64,000 nt of DNA, taken from Kocuria tytonis. GTDB taxonomy: Bacteria; Actinomycetota; Actinomycetes; Actinomycetales; Micrococcaceae. This document shows, in pieces, positions 55,731 to 64,000 of the stretch (positions are counted from its first letter, which is position 1; each line of letters starts with the position of its first letter). The translations under genes were made by a program, and so were the position numbers. The stretch is taken from the NCBI RefSeq assembly GCF_003226895.2, contig NZ_PNJG02000001.1:992001-1056000 (forward strand), in the 5' to 3' direction. The notes beneath the pieces are model-generated. The model saw only the letters and a list, made by a program, of their open reading frames with translations. It was not told the DNA's origin and made no database searches.

Positions 55731-56528
55731 GTGACCACCGCGTACCTGAGCCGTGACTCCCTCGCCCGCTACCTGGACCGCTCCCGCATCACCGGGGCCG
55801 TGGCCACGCCCCGCGAGGCCAACCTGCGCAACATCCAGGGGTTCCTGGACGGGGACCAGCACCAGCACATGGGGGTGGAGCGGACCCGGGACTGGACGTA
55901 CGAGTCCGTCTTCGAGCTCATGCGGGACCGCGTGGGCATCAACGACGACCCCGAGTACCTGACCGGCCAGGACTCCATCTCCGCGCAGCTGTGCGTGACC
56001 GGTCTGGACCGGTACGCCGAGATCTTCAGCCGCGCGGTGCAGGGCCGCAAACGCCTGCTCTTCGCCACCGGGCACCCCTCGGGGCTGGCTCCCGTGTACG
56101 CACGACTTGCACGGGTGGCCCGCGCCTCCGGGGCCCGGGTGATCCGCTTCGACGAGGCCCTGCCCTTCGAGGACGGGGACGTCCGGCAGGTCGAGGACGT
56201 CGTGATGGTGGAGCAGTACGGCGGACTGCGCCACACCCACTTCCCCGAGCCCATGCAGCTCGTGCTGGAGCACCTGCGGCGGCAGGGCCGGGAGGCACCG
56301 GACCTCGTGGTCGCGGACCACGGGATGGCCGGCTACGCGGGCTCCCGCGCCGGGCTGCCCACCATCGCGATGGGCGACTGCAACGACCCCGGGATCTTCG
56401 TGGCCGAGGCCCAGGGCCAGGTGCAGGTTGTGGTGCCCCTGGACGACAACGTGGCCCCCCACCTCTACGACCCCCTGGTGGACTACGTCATCTCCCGTGC
56501 CGGGCTGGCCGGGCAGGAACGGGCCTGA
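55731..56528 (+). CDS. actinobacterial phosphatase-family protein
   Basis: 265 aa soluble protein. It resembles a family annotated in actinobacteria as phosphatase (PF15698-like, from memory): LLFATGHPSGLAPVYARLAR near 113, GLRHTHFPEPMQLVLEHL, VVADHGMAGYAGSRAGLPT and AMGDCNDPGIFVAEAQGQV with conserved His/Asp residues. No experimentally defined substrate is known to me. It starts 11 nt after mshA and faces ino1, so a role in dephosphorylating GlcNAc-inositol phosphate (the unassigned MshA2 step) is an attractive inference. Function confidence is low, coding confidence high. Confidence 0.75.
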   Translation: MTTAYLSRDSLARYLDRSRITGAVATPREANLRNIQGFLDGDQHQHMGVERTRDWTYESVFELMRDRVGINDDPEYLTGQDSISAQLCVTGLDRYAEIFSRAVQGRKRLLFATGHPSGLAPVYARLARVARASGARVIRFDEALPFEDGDVRQVEDVVMVEQYGGLRHTHFPEPMQLVLEHLRRQGREAPDLVVADHGMAGYAGSRAGLPTIAMGDCNDPGIFVAEAQGQVQVVVPLDDNVAPHLYDPLVDYVISRAGLAGQERA

Positions 56529-56566
56529 CCCGAACGAGCCGCTCCCGGGCCGACCCCGGACACGCA

Positions 56567-56605
56567 ACGGCGCCCGGCACCGAGGGGATCGGTGCCGGGC
56601 GCCGT
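56567..56605. terminator. 17-bp perfect hairpin between phosphatase gene and ino1
   Basis: 56567-56583 pairs perfectly with 56589-56605 around a 5-nt loop; bidirectional terminator for two convergent genes. Confidence 0.9.
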
Positions 56606-56630
56606 CGTCACACCCGTGGCGGGAGCGCGC

Positions 56631-57716
56631 TCAGCGCTCCACCTCGCCGCGGATGAACCGCTCCACGTTCTCGCGGGCGGTGTCGTCGTCGAACTGCTCG
56701 GGCGGGGACTTCATGAAGTAGGAGGACGCCGAGGTCAGCGGCCCGCCGATGCCCCGGTCCAGCCCGATCTTCGCCGCACGGATCGCGTCGATGATCACGC
56801 CCGCGGAGTTCGGGGAGTCCCACACCTCGAGCTTGTACTCCAGCGAGATGGGGGCGTTGCCGAAGCCGTGGCCCTCCAGGCGCACGAACGCGAACTTGCG
56901 GTCGTCCAGCCAGCCCACGTAGTCGGACGGGCCGATGTGGACGTCCTTGGCCCGCATCTCGTGCGGCACGTTGGAGGTCACGGCCTGGGTCTTGGAGATC
57001 TTCTTGGACTCCAGGCGCGAGCGCTCCAGCATGTTCTTGAAGTCCATGTTGCCGCCCACGTTCAGCTGGTAGGTCCGGTCCAGCACGTAGCCGCGGTCCT
57101 CGAGCAGCTTGGCGAGCACGCGGTGGGTGATGGTGGCCCCCACCTGGGACTTGATGTCGTCCCCCACGATCGGCAACCCGGCATCCGTGAACTTCTGCGC
57201 CCACTCGTCGGTGCCGGCGATGAACACGGGCAGGGCGTTGACGAACGCCACGCCGGCGTCGATCGCGGCCTGCGCGTAGAAGCGGTCCGCCTCCTCCGAG
57301 CCCACCGGGAGGTAGGACACGAGCACGTCCACCTCGCGTTCGCGCAGCACCTGCGCCACGTCCACGGGCTCGGCGTCGGACTCGGTGATGGTCTCGCGGT
57401 AGTACTGGCCCAGCCCGTCCAGGGTGGGGCCGCGGTCCACGGTCACGTCCATGGGCGGGACCTTGGCGATCTCCATGGTGTTGTTCTCGCCGGCGAGGAT
57501 CGCCTGGGACAGGTCCAGTCCCACCTTGGCGGCGTCCACGTCGAACGCGGCGACGAACTGGACGTCCCGCACGTGGTAGTCGCCGAACTGCACGTGCATG
57601 AGCCCGGGGACGGAGTCGGAGGGGTCGGCGTCACTGTAGAAGTGCACGCCTTGGATGAGCGATGTGGCGCAGTTGCCCACGCCGGCAACGGCCACGCGGA
57701 TGGGATGTTCGGACAC
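56631..57716 (-). CDS. ino1: inositol-3-phosphate synthase
   Basis: Converts glucose 6-phosphate to 1D-myo-inositol 3-phosphate, the acceptor for MshA and precursor of inositol lipids. 361 aa, close to the mycobacterial enzyme. NAD motif [20 protein letters not shown] at the start, [40 protein letters not shown] (catalytic Lys region), and [23 protein letters not shown] 57716 follows GAGGAGA; a longer ATG at 57764 is unsupported. Leader of about 96 nt from the TAGACT at 57819-57824. Confidence 0.96.
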   Translation of the reverse strand: MSEHPIRVAVAGVGNCATSLIQGVHFYSDADPSDSVPGLMHVQFGDYHVRDVQFVAAFDVDAAKVGLDLSQAILAGENNTMEIAKVPPMDVTVDRGPTLDGLGQYYRETITESDAEPVDVAQVLREREVDVLVSYLPVGSEEADRFYAQAAIDAGVAFVNALPVFIAGTDEWAQKFTDAGLPIVGDDIKSQVGATITHRVLAKLLEDRGYVLDRTYQLNVGGNMDFKNMLERSRLESKKISKTQAVTSNVPHEMRAKDVHIGPSDYVGWLDDRKFAFVRLEGHGFGNAPISLEYKLEVWDSPNSAGVIIDAIRAAKIGLDRGIGGPLTSASSYFMKSPPEQFDDDTARENVERFIRGEVER

Positions 57717-57818
57717 GGTTCTCCTCGCTTCGGATGATGACGGCCGCGCGCACGTCGTGCGCACTGGCGCGCGGGCACCGGATCACCGCCTTGCCACGCC
57801 GCACTCGACCAGGTCCAC

Positions 57819-57824
57819 AGTCTA
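57819..57824 (-). promoter_or_regulatory. -10 of ino1 (TAGACT)
   Basis: TAGACT about 100 nt upstream of GTG 57716, leaving a leader with a GAGGAGA site; one of the few non-leaderless promoters seen. Confidence 0.45.
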
Positions 57825-57905
57825 GCCGGGAGATCGACAGCACCCTTCCCGTATCCCGCCCGCCACGACGGCGACGCCGCCAGCCCCGCCGCGGTCGCGT
57901 GGGTC

Positions 57906-58721
57906 TCAGGCGGTGACGAGGACCTCCACGAGCAGTCCCGCGGCCACCAGCAGGAAGACCACGCCGGAGACGGTCTCCACCTCCGCGGTGCGCGCCTGGA
58001 ACCGGTCGGCCAGTGCGGGCACGGAGCCGACCCACGCCACGCTCAGGAACCACGCGAGGCCCACCGCCACGAGCATGCCGAGCACCGTGAGGGCCTCCCA
58101 CCACGGGATGTCCGCGGGGACCAGCGAGCCGAACAGCGCCACGAAGAACACGATCGCCTTGGCATTGGCGAGGTTGGTGACGATCCCCTGCACCAGGGCC
58201 CGCCACGGGGTGAGGTCCGTGGGCCCCAGGAACCGGGGGCCGCCGCCACGCCCGGTGCTCTCCTGCTGCACGGCGGTCCCCCGCTGCGCCGCCGTTCCCT
58301 CCGCGACCGGCGGTTCCGGGACGGTGCTCCCGTGCGGGGAAACCGGGGCCGCGACGTCGGCGAGTACGGCGTCGGCTTGAGCGGCATCGGCAACCGTGCC
58401 GTCCGGTGCGGCGGCCGTCCGCTGCGCCCGCGTGAGCACCCCGGTGCGGATGGCGCCGTAGCCCATCCGCGCCAGGAAGAGCGCACCGGCCACCTGCACC
58501 ACGAGCTTGAGCACGGGGTTGCCGCTGATGAGCACCGTGACGCCCATGAGCGAGAGCGTGATCCACGTGAAGTTCCCGACCATCACCCCGAGCACGGTGA
58601 ACACCGCGTTGCGCCGCGTGGACAGGAACGCGTTGCGCAAAATCAGGAAGATGTCCGGGCCGGGGACCACGATCCCGGCGATCCAGAGCCCCAGCAGCGC
58701 CGTGTACTGCGCTCCCGTCAT
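57906..58721 (-). CDS. LysE family exporter
   Basis: 271 aa, six TM helices expected. N-terminal half YTALLGLWIAGIVVPGPDIF, FLSTRRNAVFTVLGVMVGNF and VLKLVVQVAGALFLARMGYG are LysE/RhtB-typical; the second half starts FLGPTDLTPWRALVQGIVTN, NLANAKAIVFFVALFGSLVP. A polar, low-complexity loop of about 60 residues (about 105-165) replaces the short loop usual between TM3 and TM4. ATG 58721 overlaps the aldo/keto reductase stop by 4 nt. Exports amino acids or related metabolites; substrate unknown. Confidence 0.88.
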   Translation of the reverse strand: MTGAQYTALLGLWIAGIVVPGPDIFLILRNAFLSTRRNAVFTVLGVMVGNFTWITLSLMGVTVLISGNPVLKLVVQVAGALFLARMGYGAIRTGVLTRAQRTAAAPDGTVADAAQADAVLADVAAPVSPHGSTVPEPPVAEGTAAQRGTAVQQESTGRGGGPRFLGPTDLTPWRALVQGIVTNLANAKAIVFFVALFGSLVPADIPWWEALTVLGMLVAVGLAWFLSVAWVGSVPALADRFQARTAEVETVSGVVFLLVAAGLLVEVLVTA

Positions 58722-59809
58722 GCGTGCTTGGAGTCCGTGGCCGAGCTCCAGATGTTGATGTCCGCCTCGGTCACGAGCTCGTCGATGCGGCGCAGCTCGT
58801 CCGCGCTGAACTCCAGGTTCGCCACCGCGCGGGCGGAGTCCTCGATCTGCCGGGCCGAGGACGCCCCCACCAGCGCGGAGGTGACCTGCCCGGATTCCTG
58901 CGGCCGCAGGGTCCAGGCGATCGCCATCTGGGCAAGGGTCTGGCCGCGGTCCTGCGCCATGGTGTTCAGCTCGCGGACCTGCTCCAGCGTCTGCTCGCTG
59001 AGCCACTCGGGGTCCAAGGACTTGCCCTCCGCGGCGCGCGAGTGCTCGGGCACGCCGTTGAGGTACTTGTCCGTGAGCATGCCCTGCGCCAGCGGGGTGA
59101 AGCAGATGGAGCCCATCCCGGCCTCGGTGAGGGCGCCCAGCAGGTTCTTGCCGCCGGCGTGCTCCGAGGGCTGCTCGATCCAGCGGTTGAGCATGGAGTA
59201 CGAGGGCTGGTGGATCACCAGCGGGGTGCCCAGCTCACGCATGATCCGCTGCGCCTCGAGCGTGAGGTCCGCACCGTAGGAGGAGACGCCCACGTACGTG
59301 GCGCGCCCGGAGCGCACGATGTGGTCGAGCGCCCGCATGGTCTCCTCCAGCGGGGTGTCCGGGTCCGGACGGTGGTGGTAGAACACGTCCACGTGGTCCA
59401 GGCCCATGCGCTGCAGGGACTGGTCCAGGGAGGTCACCAGGTACTGGCGGGAGCCGCCCACGTCACCGTACGGCCCGGGCCACATGTCCCACCCGGCCTT
59501 GGTGGAGATCACGAGCTCGTGGCGGTGCCCCGCGAAGTCCTCCCTGAGGATCCGGCCGAAGTTGAGCTCCGCCGACCCCGCGGGCGGACCGTAGTTGTTG
59601 GCCAGGTCGAAGTGGGTGATGCCCAGGTCGAACGCGCGGCGCAGGGTCGCGCGCATCCCCGCCACGGGCTTGTCGTCCCCGAAGTTGTGCCACAGCCCCA
59701 GGGAGACGGCCGGCAGCTTCAGCCCGGACTCCCCCACGCGCCGGTACGGCATGGTCTCGTAGCGGTTCTCGGCAGGGGTCCACACGGTGTCGTCGCCATA
59801 GATCAGCAT
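58718..59809 (-). CDS. aldo/keto reductase, YghZ-like
   Basis: 363 aa NADPH-dependent TIM-barrel reductase, closest by eye to YghZ (glyceraldehyde 3-phosphate/methylglyoxal reductase). RRVGESGLKLPAVSLGLWHN at the start; catalytic tetrad in FDLANNYGPPAGSAE (Asp, Tyr), ISTKAGWDMWPG (Lys) and DVFYHHRPDPDTPLEE (His); SICFTPLAQGMLTDKYLNG near 250. ATG 59809 is preceded by GGGAG and by CACACT at 7 nt. The much longer frame reaching 61159 is antisense-like overlap with treZ and rejected. Coupled to the LysE gene. Confidence 0.92.
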   Translation of the reverse strand: MLIYGDDTVWTPAENRYETMPYRRVGESGLKLPAVSLGLWHNFGDDKPVAGMRATLRRAFDLGITHFDLANNYGPPAGSAELNFGRILREDFAGHRHELVISTKAGWDMWPGPYGDVGGSRQYLVTSLDQSLQRMGLDHVDVFYHHRPDPDTPLEETMRALDHIVRSGRATYVGVSSYGADLTLEAQRIMRELGTPLVIHQPSYSMLNRWIEQPSEHAGGKNLLGALTEAGMGSICFTPLAQGMLTDKYLNGVPEHSRAAEGKSLDPEWLSEQTLEQVRELNTMAQDRGQTLAQMAIAWTLRPQESGQVTSALVGASSARQIEDSARAVANLEFSADELRRIDELVTEADINIWSSATDSKHA

Positions 59810-59816
59810 GGCTCCC

Positions 59817-59822
59817 AGTGTG
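59817..59822 (-). promoter_or_regulatory. possible -10 of aldo/keto reductase-LysE operon (CACACT)
   Basis: CACACT, 7 nt, ATG 59809; weak match, alternative is normal initiation from GGGAG. Confidence 0.25.
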
Positions 59823-59880
59823 CCACTGCCCCGGGCCGCACCTCGAAACGGTCCCCGGGACGACGCCGCCCGCCCGCAGC

Positions 59881-59929
59881 GGCGGGTGCCGACGGCGCCC
59901 ATCTTCGTCGGCGGGTGCCGACGGCGCCC
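59881..59929 (+). repeat. 20-bp direct repeat, 29-bp period
   Basis: Identical 20-mers at 59881-59900 and 59910-59929 in the 281-nt spacer between treZ and the aldo/keto reductase gene. No gene is supported in this spacer. Confidence 0.85.
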
Positions 59930-60090
59930 GCACCCGTCGGTGAGCGCCGGCACCGTCGACGCCGACGGCCGCGCGGGAAGCCCTCCCCGCGCACAGCCCG
60001 GGGCACGACGCCACGGGGCACGTCCGCCGGCCCACGGGTGCGGCGTCGGGCGGATCCGAGGACCGGACGGTCCCCGGCCCCGGGGCGGTC

Positions 60091-61911
60091 TCAGACCCGC
60101 AGCACCGCGGCGGTCTCCGGGGCGAGGCGCACGGTCCCCTCGGCGCCCGGTTCGGGGGCCGCACCGCTGGTGAAGAGCAGCTCCGGCGCGCTGCCGCCCA
60201 TGAGCGGCAGGTCCCGGGGTTCCTCGCCCAGGTTGATCGCGACCACCACACCGTGCTCGGACTCGGGCTCGCCCATGCGCTTGAGCACGAACCACTTCTC
60301 GGTGTCGTCCGCCTGGGTGGCCACGGTGTCCCAGCGCTGGTCCGTGAGCTCCGGGGTGTCCCGGCGCAGGGCGATCAGGTCCCGGTGGGCCTGGTAGATC
60401 CGTTCGTGCTCGCCCTGGTGCACCTCGGACCAGTTCAGCTTGGAGCGCTCGAAGGTCTGCGGGTCCTGGGGGTCCGGCACGGTGGCGTGGTCCCACGCCA
60501 TCTGGGCGAACTCTGCCTTGCGGCCCTTGGCCACGGCCTCGCCCAGCTCGGGCTCCGGGTGGGCGGTGAAGAACTGCCACGGCGTGCTGGCCCCGAACTC
60601 CTCGCCCATGAACAGCATGGGCGTGAAGGGCTGGGTCATCAGCCACGTGGCGGCGGCCACGGCCCGGTCCGCGCTCATGGAGTGGTTCATCCGGTCCCCG
60701 GCGGCGCGGTTGCCCACCTGGTCGTGGTTCTGCAGGAACGTGACGAACTGCCACGGCCGCTGCTCCGCGGGGTCGATCTCCCGGCCGTGCGAGCGGCCGC
60801 GGAACGTGGAGTACGTGCCGTTGTGGAAGTACGCGGTGTGCATGGTCTTCTCCAGGGCGTGCAGGGACGCGAAGTCCCCGTAGTAGCCGTGGGTCTCCCC
60901 GGTGAACGCGGTGTGGGCGGCGTGGTGGACGTCGTCGAGCCACTGCGCGTCCATGCCCAGACCGTGGCGGTCCCTGCCCGCGACCATGCGGGGGTCGTTG
61001 AGGTCGGACTCCGCGATGGTCACCAGGTCCTTGCCCGTGCGGGCGGACTCCTGCGCCACGCGCTCGGCGATCTCCTCCAGGATGTGCTTCGCCCGGGAGT
61101 CCGCGAGCGCGTGCACGGCGTCCAGGCGGAAGCCGTCCACGTGGTAGTCCCGCAACCACATGGTGACGTTGTCCAGGATGTACTCGCGCACCCCGTCCGC
61201 GCCCCAGCCGTCCAGGTTGATGAGGTCACCCCAGCTGGAGGCGCCGGGCTTGAAGTAGTCCGCGAACAGGGGCAGGTAGTTGCCGCTCGGGCCCAGGTGG
61301 TTGTAGACCACGTCCTGGATCACGGAGATGCCGCGGCCGTGGCACGCGTCCACGAAACGCTGGTACGCCTCGGGCCCGCCGTAGGGCTCGGCCACGGTGT
61401 ACCACGCGACGCCGTCGTAGCCCCAGTTGTGCTCGCCGTTGAAGCCGTTGGCGGGCAGCAGCTCCACCGCCGTGACACCGAGGTCCACCAGGTGGTCCAG
61501 CTTCCCGATGGCCGCGTCCAGCGTGCCTTCCGGGGTGAACGTGCCGGGGTGCAGCTCGTACAGCACGGAGTCCTGCAGCGGGCGGGGGCGGAACTCGGCG
61601 TCGTGCCACTCGAACGCGTCCGGGTCGAACGTGCAGGACAGCTCGTGCACGCCCTGGGGCTGACGCCGGGAACGGGGGTCCGGGAGCACGTCGGAGACCT
61701 GCTCGCGCTCCTCGGGTGTGCCCTCGTCGAAGGTCTTGGTGAGGATGTAGCCGTAGCGCACGGTGCCCTGCGGGGCGGCAGCGTCCTCCGGCAGGGTCCA
61801 CCAGCCGGGGCGGTCCGCGAGGCCCTCCATGGGGTGGTCCGCACCCTCGATGCGGACGGTGACCTTGCGGGCGTGGGGCGCCCAGACGTCGAAGCGGTGG
61901 TCGGTGCTCAT
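60091..61911 (-). CDS. treZ: malto-oligosyltrehalose trehalohydrolase
   Basis: Releases trehalose from maltooligosyltrehalose made by TreY. 606 aa GH13 enzyme: N-terminal beta domain (FDVWAPHARKVTVRIEG), barrel with LYELHPGTFTPEGTL, VTAVELLPANGFNGEHNWGY, nucleophile in YHVDGFRLDAVHALAD, acid/base Glu in LVTIAESDLNDP, and TFLQNHDQVGNRA. ATG 61911 is 4 nt after the treY stop, so treY-treZ form one operon; treX is not seen in the window. Confidence 0.96.
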   Translation of the reverse strand: MSTDHRFDVWAPHARKVTVRIEGADHPMEGLADRPGWWTLPEDAAAPQGTVRYGYILTKTFDEGTPEEREQVSDVLPDPRSRRQPQGVHELSCTFDPDAFEWHDAEFRPRPLQDSVLYELHPGTFTPEGTLDAAIGKLDHLVDLGVTAVELLPANGFNGEHNWGYDGVAWYTVAEPYGGPEAYQRFVDACHGRGISVIQDVVYNHLGPSGNYLPLFADYFKPGASSWGDLINLDGWGADGVREYILDNVTMWLRDYHVDGFRLDAVHALADSRAKHILEEIAERVAQESARTGKDLVTIAESDLNDPRMVAGRDRHGLGMDAQWLDDVHHAAHTAFTGETHGYYGDFASLHALEKTMHTAYFHNGTYSTFRGRSHGREIDPAEQRPWQFVTFLQNHDQVGNRAAGDRMNHSMSADRAVAAATWLMTQPFTPMLFMGEEFGASTPWQFFTAHPEPELGEAVAKGRKAEFAQMAWDHATVPDPQDPQTFERSKLNWSEVHQGEHERIYQAHRDLIALRRDTPELTDQRWDTVATQADDTEKWFVLKRMGEPESEHGVVVAINLGEEPRDLPLMGGSAPELLFTSGAAPEPGAEGTVRLAPETAAVLRV

Positions 61912-61915
61912 GGGT

Positions 61916-64000
61916 TCAGCCGTCCTTCCGGCGCAGGATCGCCACGGGGTAGGTGTCGAGGAGTTCGGCGAGCGCCACGGGCGCGTCCTGGGCGGCCGTG
62001 AACTCGCGGTGGGTCAGGATGTCCTGCCACGTGCCGGCCGGCAGCTCCACGGTCTCGTCCGTGAACCCGCCCTCGGCGGCGAGTGTGGCGGGGAAGCGGG
62101 TGACCACGGTGGCCGCACCGCCGCGGTCGAAGCCCAGGGCGTGCGCCGCGAGCGCGCCGGTGAACCGCAGCGGGGTGTAGTCGGTGAACAGCTCCGGGTG
62201 CTCGCGGCGCAGCCGCAGGGCGCGGGAGGTCAGCAGCATGCGCGCGGCGCCGGTCTCGTCCACGGGCGGGGTGCCGGCCCCGGAACCGGGGGCGGCGGCG
62301 TCGAGCCGCGAGAGCATCTCCTCGCGCGCCGCGAAGTCCACGGGGCGGCGGTTGTCCGGGTCCACGAGGGAGGGATCCCACAGCTCCTGACCCTGGTACA
62401 CGTCCGGGACGCCGGGCAGGGTGAGCTGCAGCGCGGTGGCGGCGAGGGCGTTCGACCAGCCCGGCTCGCTCACGCGGGCCACGCAGCCCTCCACGATGCC
62501 GCGGGCGCGGGGATCCGTGAAGAGGAAGTCGATGAAGTGGGTGAGCTGCTCCTCGAACTCCTGGTCCCCGTCCACCCACGCGGTGGACACGGAGGCCTCG
62601 CGCACGGCCTTCATGGCGTAGTCCACGGCGCGGTCCCGGTCCAGGGGCCACGCGCCCACCACGGCCTGCAGCACGAGGTTCACCGCGGGACCGTCGGTCA
62701 GGGAGATCCCGGCGTCCTTCGCCCGGCCGAGCAGCGTGGACACCGTCTCGGACCACACGCGCGGGAGCTCCGAGAGCACCGTGAGCCGGGCCCGAACCGC
62801 CGCGGAACGCTTGGTGTCGTGCGTGGTCAGCGCGTTCATGGTCAGCGGGGTCTCGCGCTGGCGCCTGGCGGCCTCGGCGTGGAACGCGTCCGCGTCCAGG
62901 GAGAACACCGAGGGGTCCCCGCCCACCTCGGTGAGCGAGGTGAGCTTGGTCCAGCGGTAGAACGCGGTGTCCTCCACGCCCTTGGCCATGACCATGCCCG
63001 AGGTCTGCTGGAAGCGGCGGGCCACCTCCCCCAGGTCCTCCTCGTGAGCTGCCTCAGCACCCAGGACCTCCGCGAGGTCCGTGAGCACGGCAGCGAGATC
63101 GGGGCGCCGCCCGCGTGCCGCGGCCACGGCCTCCCGCAGGTGCTGGACTCCCTCGGGCAGGTACGTCCGGTACACCGGGAAGTTCGAGACGATCTCCGCG
63201 AGCCCGTCGTAGGCCGCGGGGGCGTCGTGCGGGAAGTCGGCGGGCAGCTCGCGCACCAGGCGGTGGATCTCCGCGGAGAGTCCCTCGTCCGCCATGCGGC
63301 GCTTGGTGCCGTGGATCAGCTCGTCCCAGCGCACCGGGTCCCCGCCGCGCAGCTTGGTGTCCAGGGACGCCAGTTCGTAGTGGCCCCGGGCGTCCGTGAG
63401 CACCCGGTCGATCCAGCCCAGGGAGTCGTAGCCCGTGGTGCCGGCGGTGCGCCAGTCGGAGGGGAGGTACTCCCCCGGCTCCAGGATCTTCTCCACCACG
63501 GTCCACGCGCCGCTCGTGAGCTCGGCCAGCGCGTCCAGGTAGCCGCGCGGGTCCCGCACCCCGTCCGGGTGGTCGATGCGCAGCCCGTCCACGAGACCCT
63601 CGCGGAACCAGCGGGAGACCTCCCGGTGGGACTCCTCGAAGACGCGCGGGTTCTCCACGCGCACCCCCGCGAGGGTGGCCACGGTGAAGAACCGGCGGTA
63701 GTTCAGCTCGGAGTCCCCGCGGCGCCAGTTGACCAGCTCGTAGTGCTGACGGGAGTGCACCTCGGCGGGGTCCTCACCCTCGGTCCACGTGCCCTCCGCC
63801 AGGGGGTACACGTTGTCGTAGTAGCGCAGGGTGCCGTCCTGCACGGTCAGCGCGGCGAGGTCCTCGTCCCCGTCCCCCAGCACCGGGATCAGCACCTTGC
63901 CGCCGCCGGCCTCCCAGTCCACGTCGAACGCGTCCGCGTAACGGCTCTCGCGGCCCTCCGCGAGCAGGGACCACCACCACGGGTTCTGCTGCGGTTCCGC
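61916..64000 (-). CDS. treY: malto-oligosyltrehalose synthase (5' end beyond window)
   Basis: Isomerises the terminal alpha-1,4 bond of maltodextrins to alpha-1,1 (trehalosyl). The frame stays open to the window edge: 694 codons including the stop are present, beginning AEPQQNPWWWSLLAEGRE, with RYADAFDVDW just after. Further TreY features: EGLVDGLRIDHPDGVRDPRG, YLDALAEL, TTGYDSLGWIDRVL, VMAKGVEDTAFYRWTKLTSL, NALTTHDTKRSAAVRARL and LTLPGVPDVYQGQELWD. Only the N-terminal part of the protein is missing. First gene of treY-treZ in the visible part. Confidence 0.95.
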   Translation of the reverse strand, partial: AEPQQNPWWWSLLAEGRESRYADAFDVDWEAGGGKVLIPVLGDGDEDLAALTVQDGTLRYYDNVYPLAEGTWTEGEDPAEVHSRQHYELVNWRRGDSELNYRRFFTVATLAGVRVENPRVFEESHREVSRWFREGLVDGLRIDHPDGVRDPRGYLDALAELTSGAWTVVEKILEPGEYLPSDWRTAGTTGYDSLGWIDRVLTDARGHYELASLDTKLRGGDPVRWDELIHGTKRRMADEGLSAEIHRLVRELPADFPHDAPAAYDGLAEIVSNFPVYRTYLPEGVQHLREAVAAARGRRPDLAAVLTDLAEVLGAEAAHEEDLGEVARRFQQTSGMVMAKGVEDTAFYRWTKLTSLTEVGGDPSVFSLDADAFHAEAARRQRETPLTMNALTTHDTKRSAAVRARLTVLSELPRVWSETVSTLLGRAKDAGISLTDGPAVNLVLQAVVGAWPLDRDRAVDYAMKAVREASVSTAWVDGDQEFEEQLTHFIDFLFTDPRARGIVEGCVARVSEPGWSNALAATALQLTLPGVPDVYQGQELWDPSLVDPDNRRPVDFAAREEMLSRLDAAAPGSGAGTPPVDETGAARMLLTSRALRLRREHPELFTDYTPLRFTGALAAHALGFDRGGAATVVTRFPATLAAEGGFTDETVELPAGTWQDILTHREFTAAQDAPVALAELLDTYPVAILRRKDG

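Noticed and set aside
59810-61159. N-terminal extension of the aldo/keto reductase frame into treZ
   Set aside because: The extra 450 residues are Arg/Gly/Pro-rich and overlap treZ in another frame of the same strand; the reductase family starts at ATG 59809.

Overview
The window is about 70% G+C and carries actinobacterial signature genes: mycothiol glycosyltransferase mshA, an actinobacterial-type inositol-1-phosphate synthase, guaB3, SURF1, DUF3817, DUF3253, a CIRCE-controlled groESL and TreY/TreZ. Gene content and order (alr-tsaE / tsaB-rimI-tsaD / groESL / guaB-guaB3 / guaA) fit the Micrococcaceae. A Kocuria-like organism is my best guess from memory, not a verified assignment. It reads as ordinary chromosome: I see no phage, transposase, CRISPR array or plasmid function.

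Layout. 1-10.3 kb: ispH, a membrane protein, xseA-xseB, an AlaA-like aminotransferase, an orphan OpuAC-type lipoprotein coupled to a NUDIX hydrolase, corA, mscS and an HTH-less LysR-effector-domain protein. 10.4-13.6 kb: tRNA-Ala(CGC), a sugar porter, and an ArsR-CDF metal resistance pair. 13.7-20.0 kb (transcribed leftward): a coupled surface-glycan-like module GT4-GT2-WcbI-DUF3253, followed by a tandem duplication of an M20D amidohydrolase whose downstream copy carries a 1-nt frameshift. 20.1-22.5 kb: TetR-DHA2 efflux pair with two tandem operator palindromes. 22.7-29.4 kb: CYTH-CHAD protein, membrane protein, galU-GNAT, 5-formyl-THF cyclo-ligase, FmdB, SAF protein. 29.5-45.9 kb: a large degenerate DUF4011 helicase/nuclease-like protein downstream of guaA, DUF3817, SURF1, guaB-guaB3, a surface acyltransferase, groES-groEL and a THUMP-like methyltransferase. 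46-54.3 kb: YbdK-type ligase and the t6A genes (tsaB-rimI-tsaD; TsaE fused to alanine racemase), interrupted by a deoD-transporter operon. 54.4-57.7 kb: mshA, a phosphatase-family gene and ino1, i.e. the entry to mycothiol synthesis. 57.9-64 kb: aldo/keto reductase-LysE pair, then treY (cut by the window end) and treZ.

Expression. About twenty genes have a -10-like hexamer (mostly TAnnnT) ending exactly 6-7 nt before an ATG/GTG, the geometry of leaderless mRNAs. This was used to fix several starts (for example guaA, tsaB, galU, mshA). Genes inside operons instead have GGAGG-type sites or 4-nt ATGA/GTGA overlaps.

Most interesting points: a phosphatase-family gene between mshA and ino1 that could be the missing MshA2 step of mycothiol synthesis; the degenerate helicase-nuclease; the tandem duplication that left a copy of the DUF3253 gene tail as a scar, plus a fresh frameshift; an OCRE-like aromatic tail on SURF1; and a strand-biased, over-represented GACGACGCCG motif in intergenic and linker DNA.
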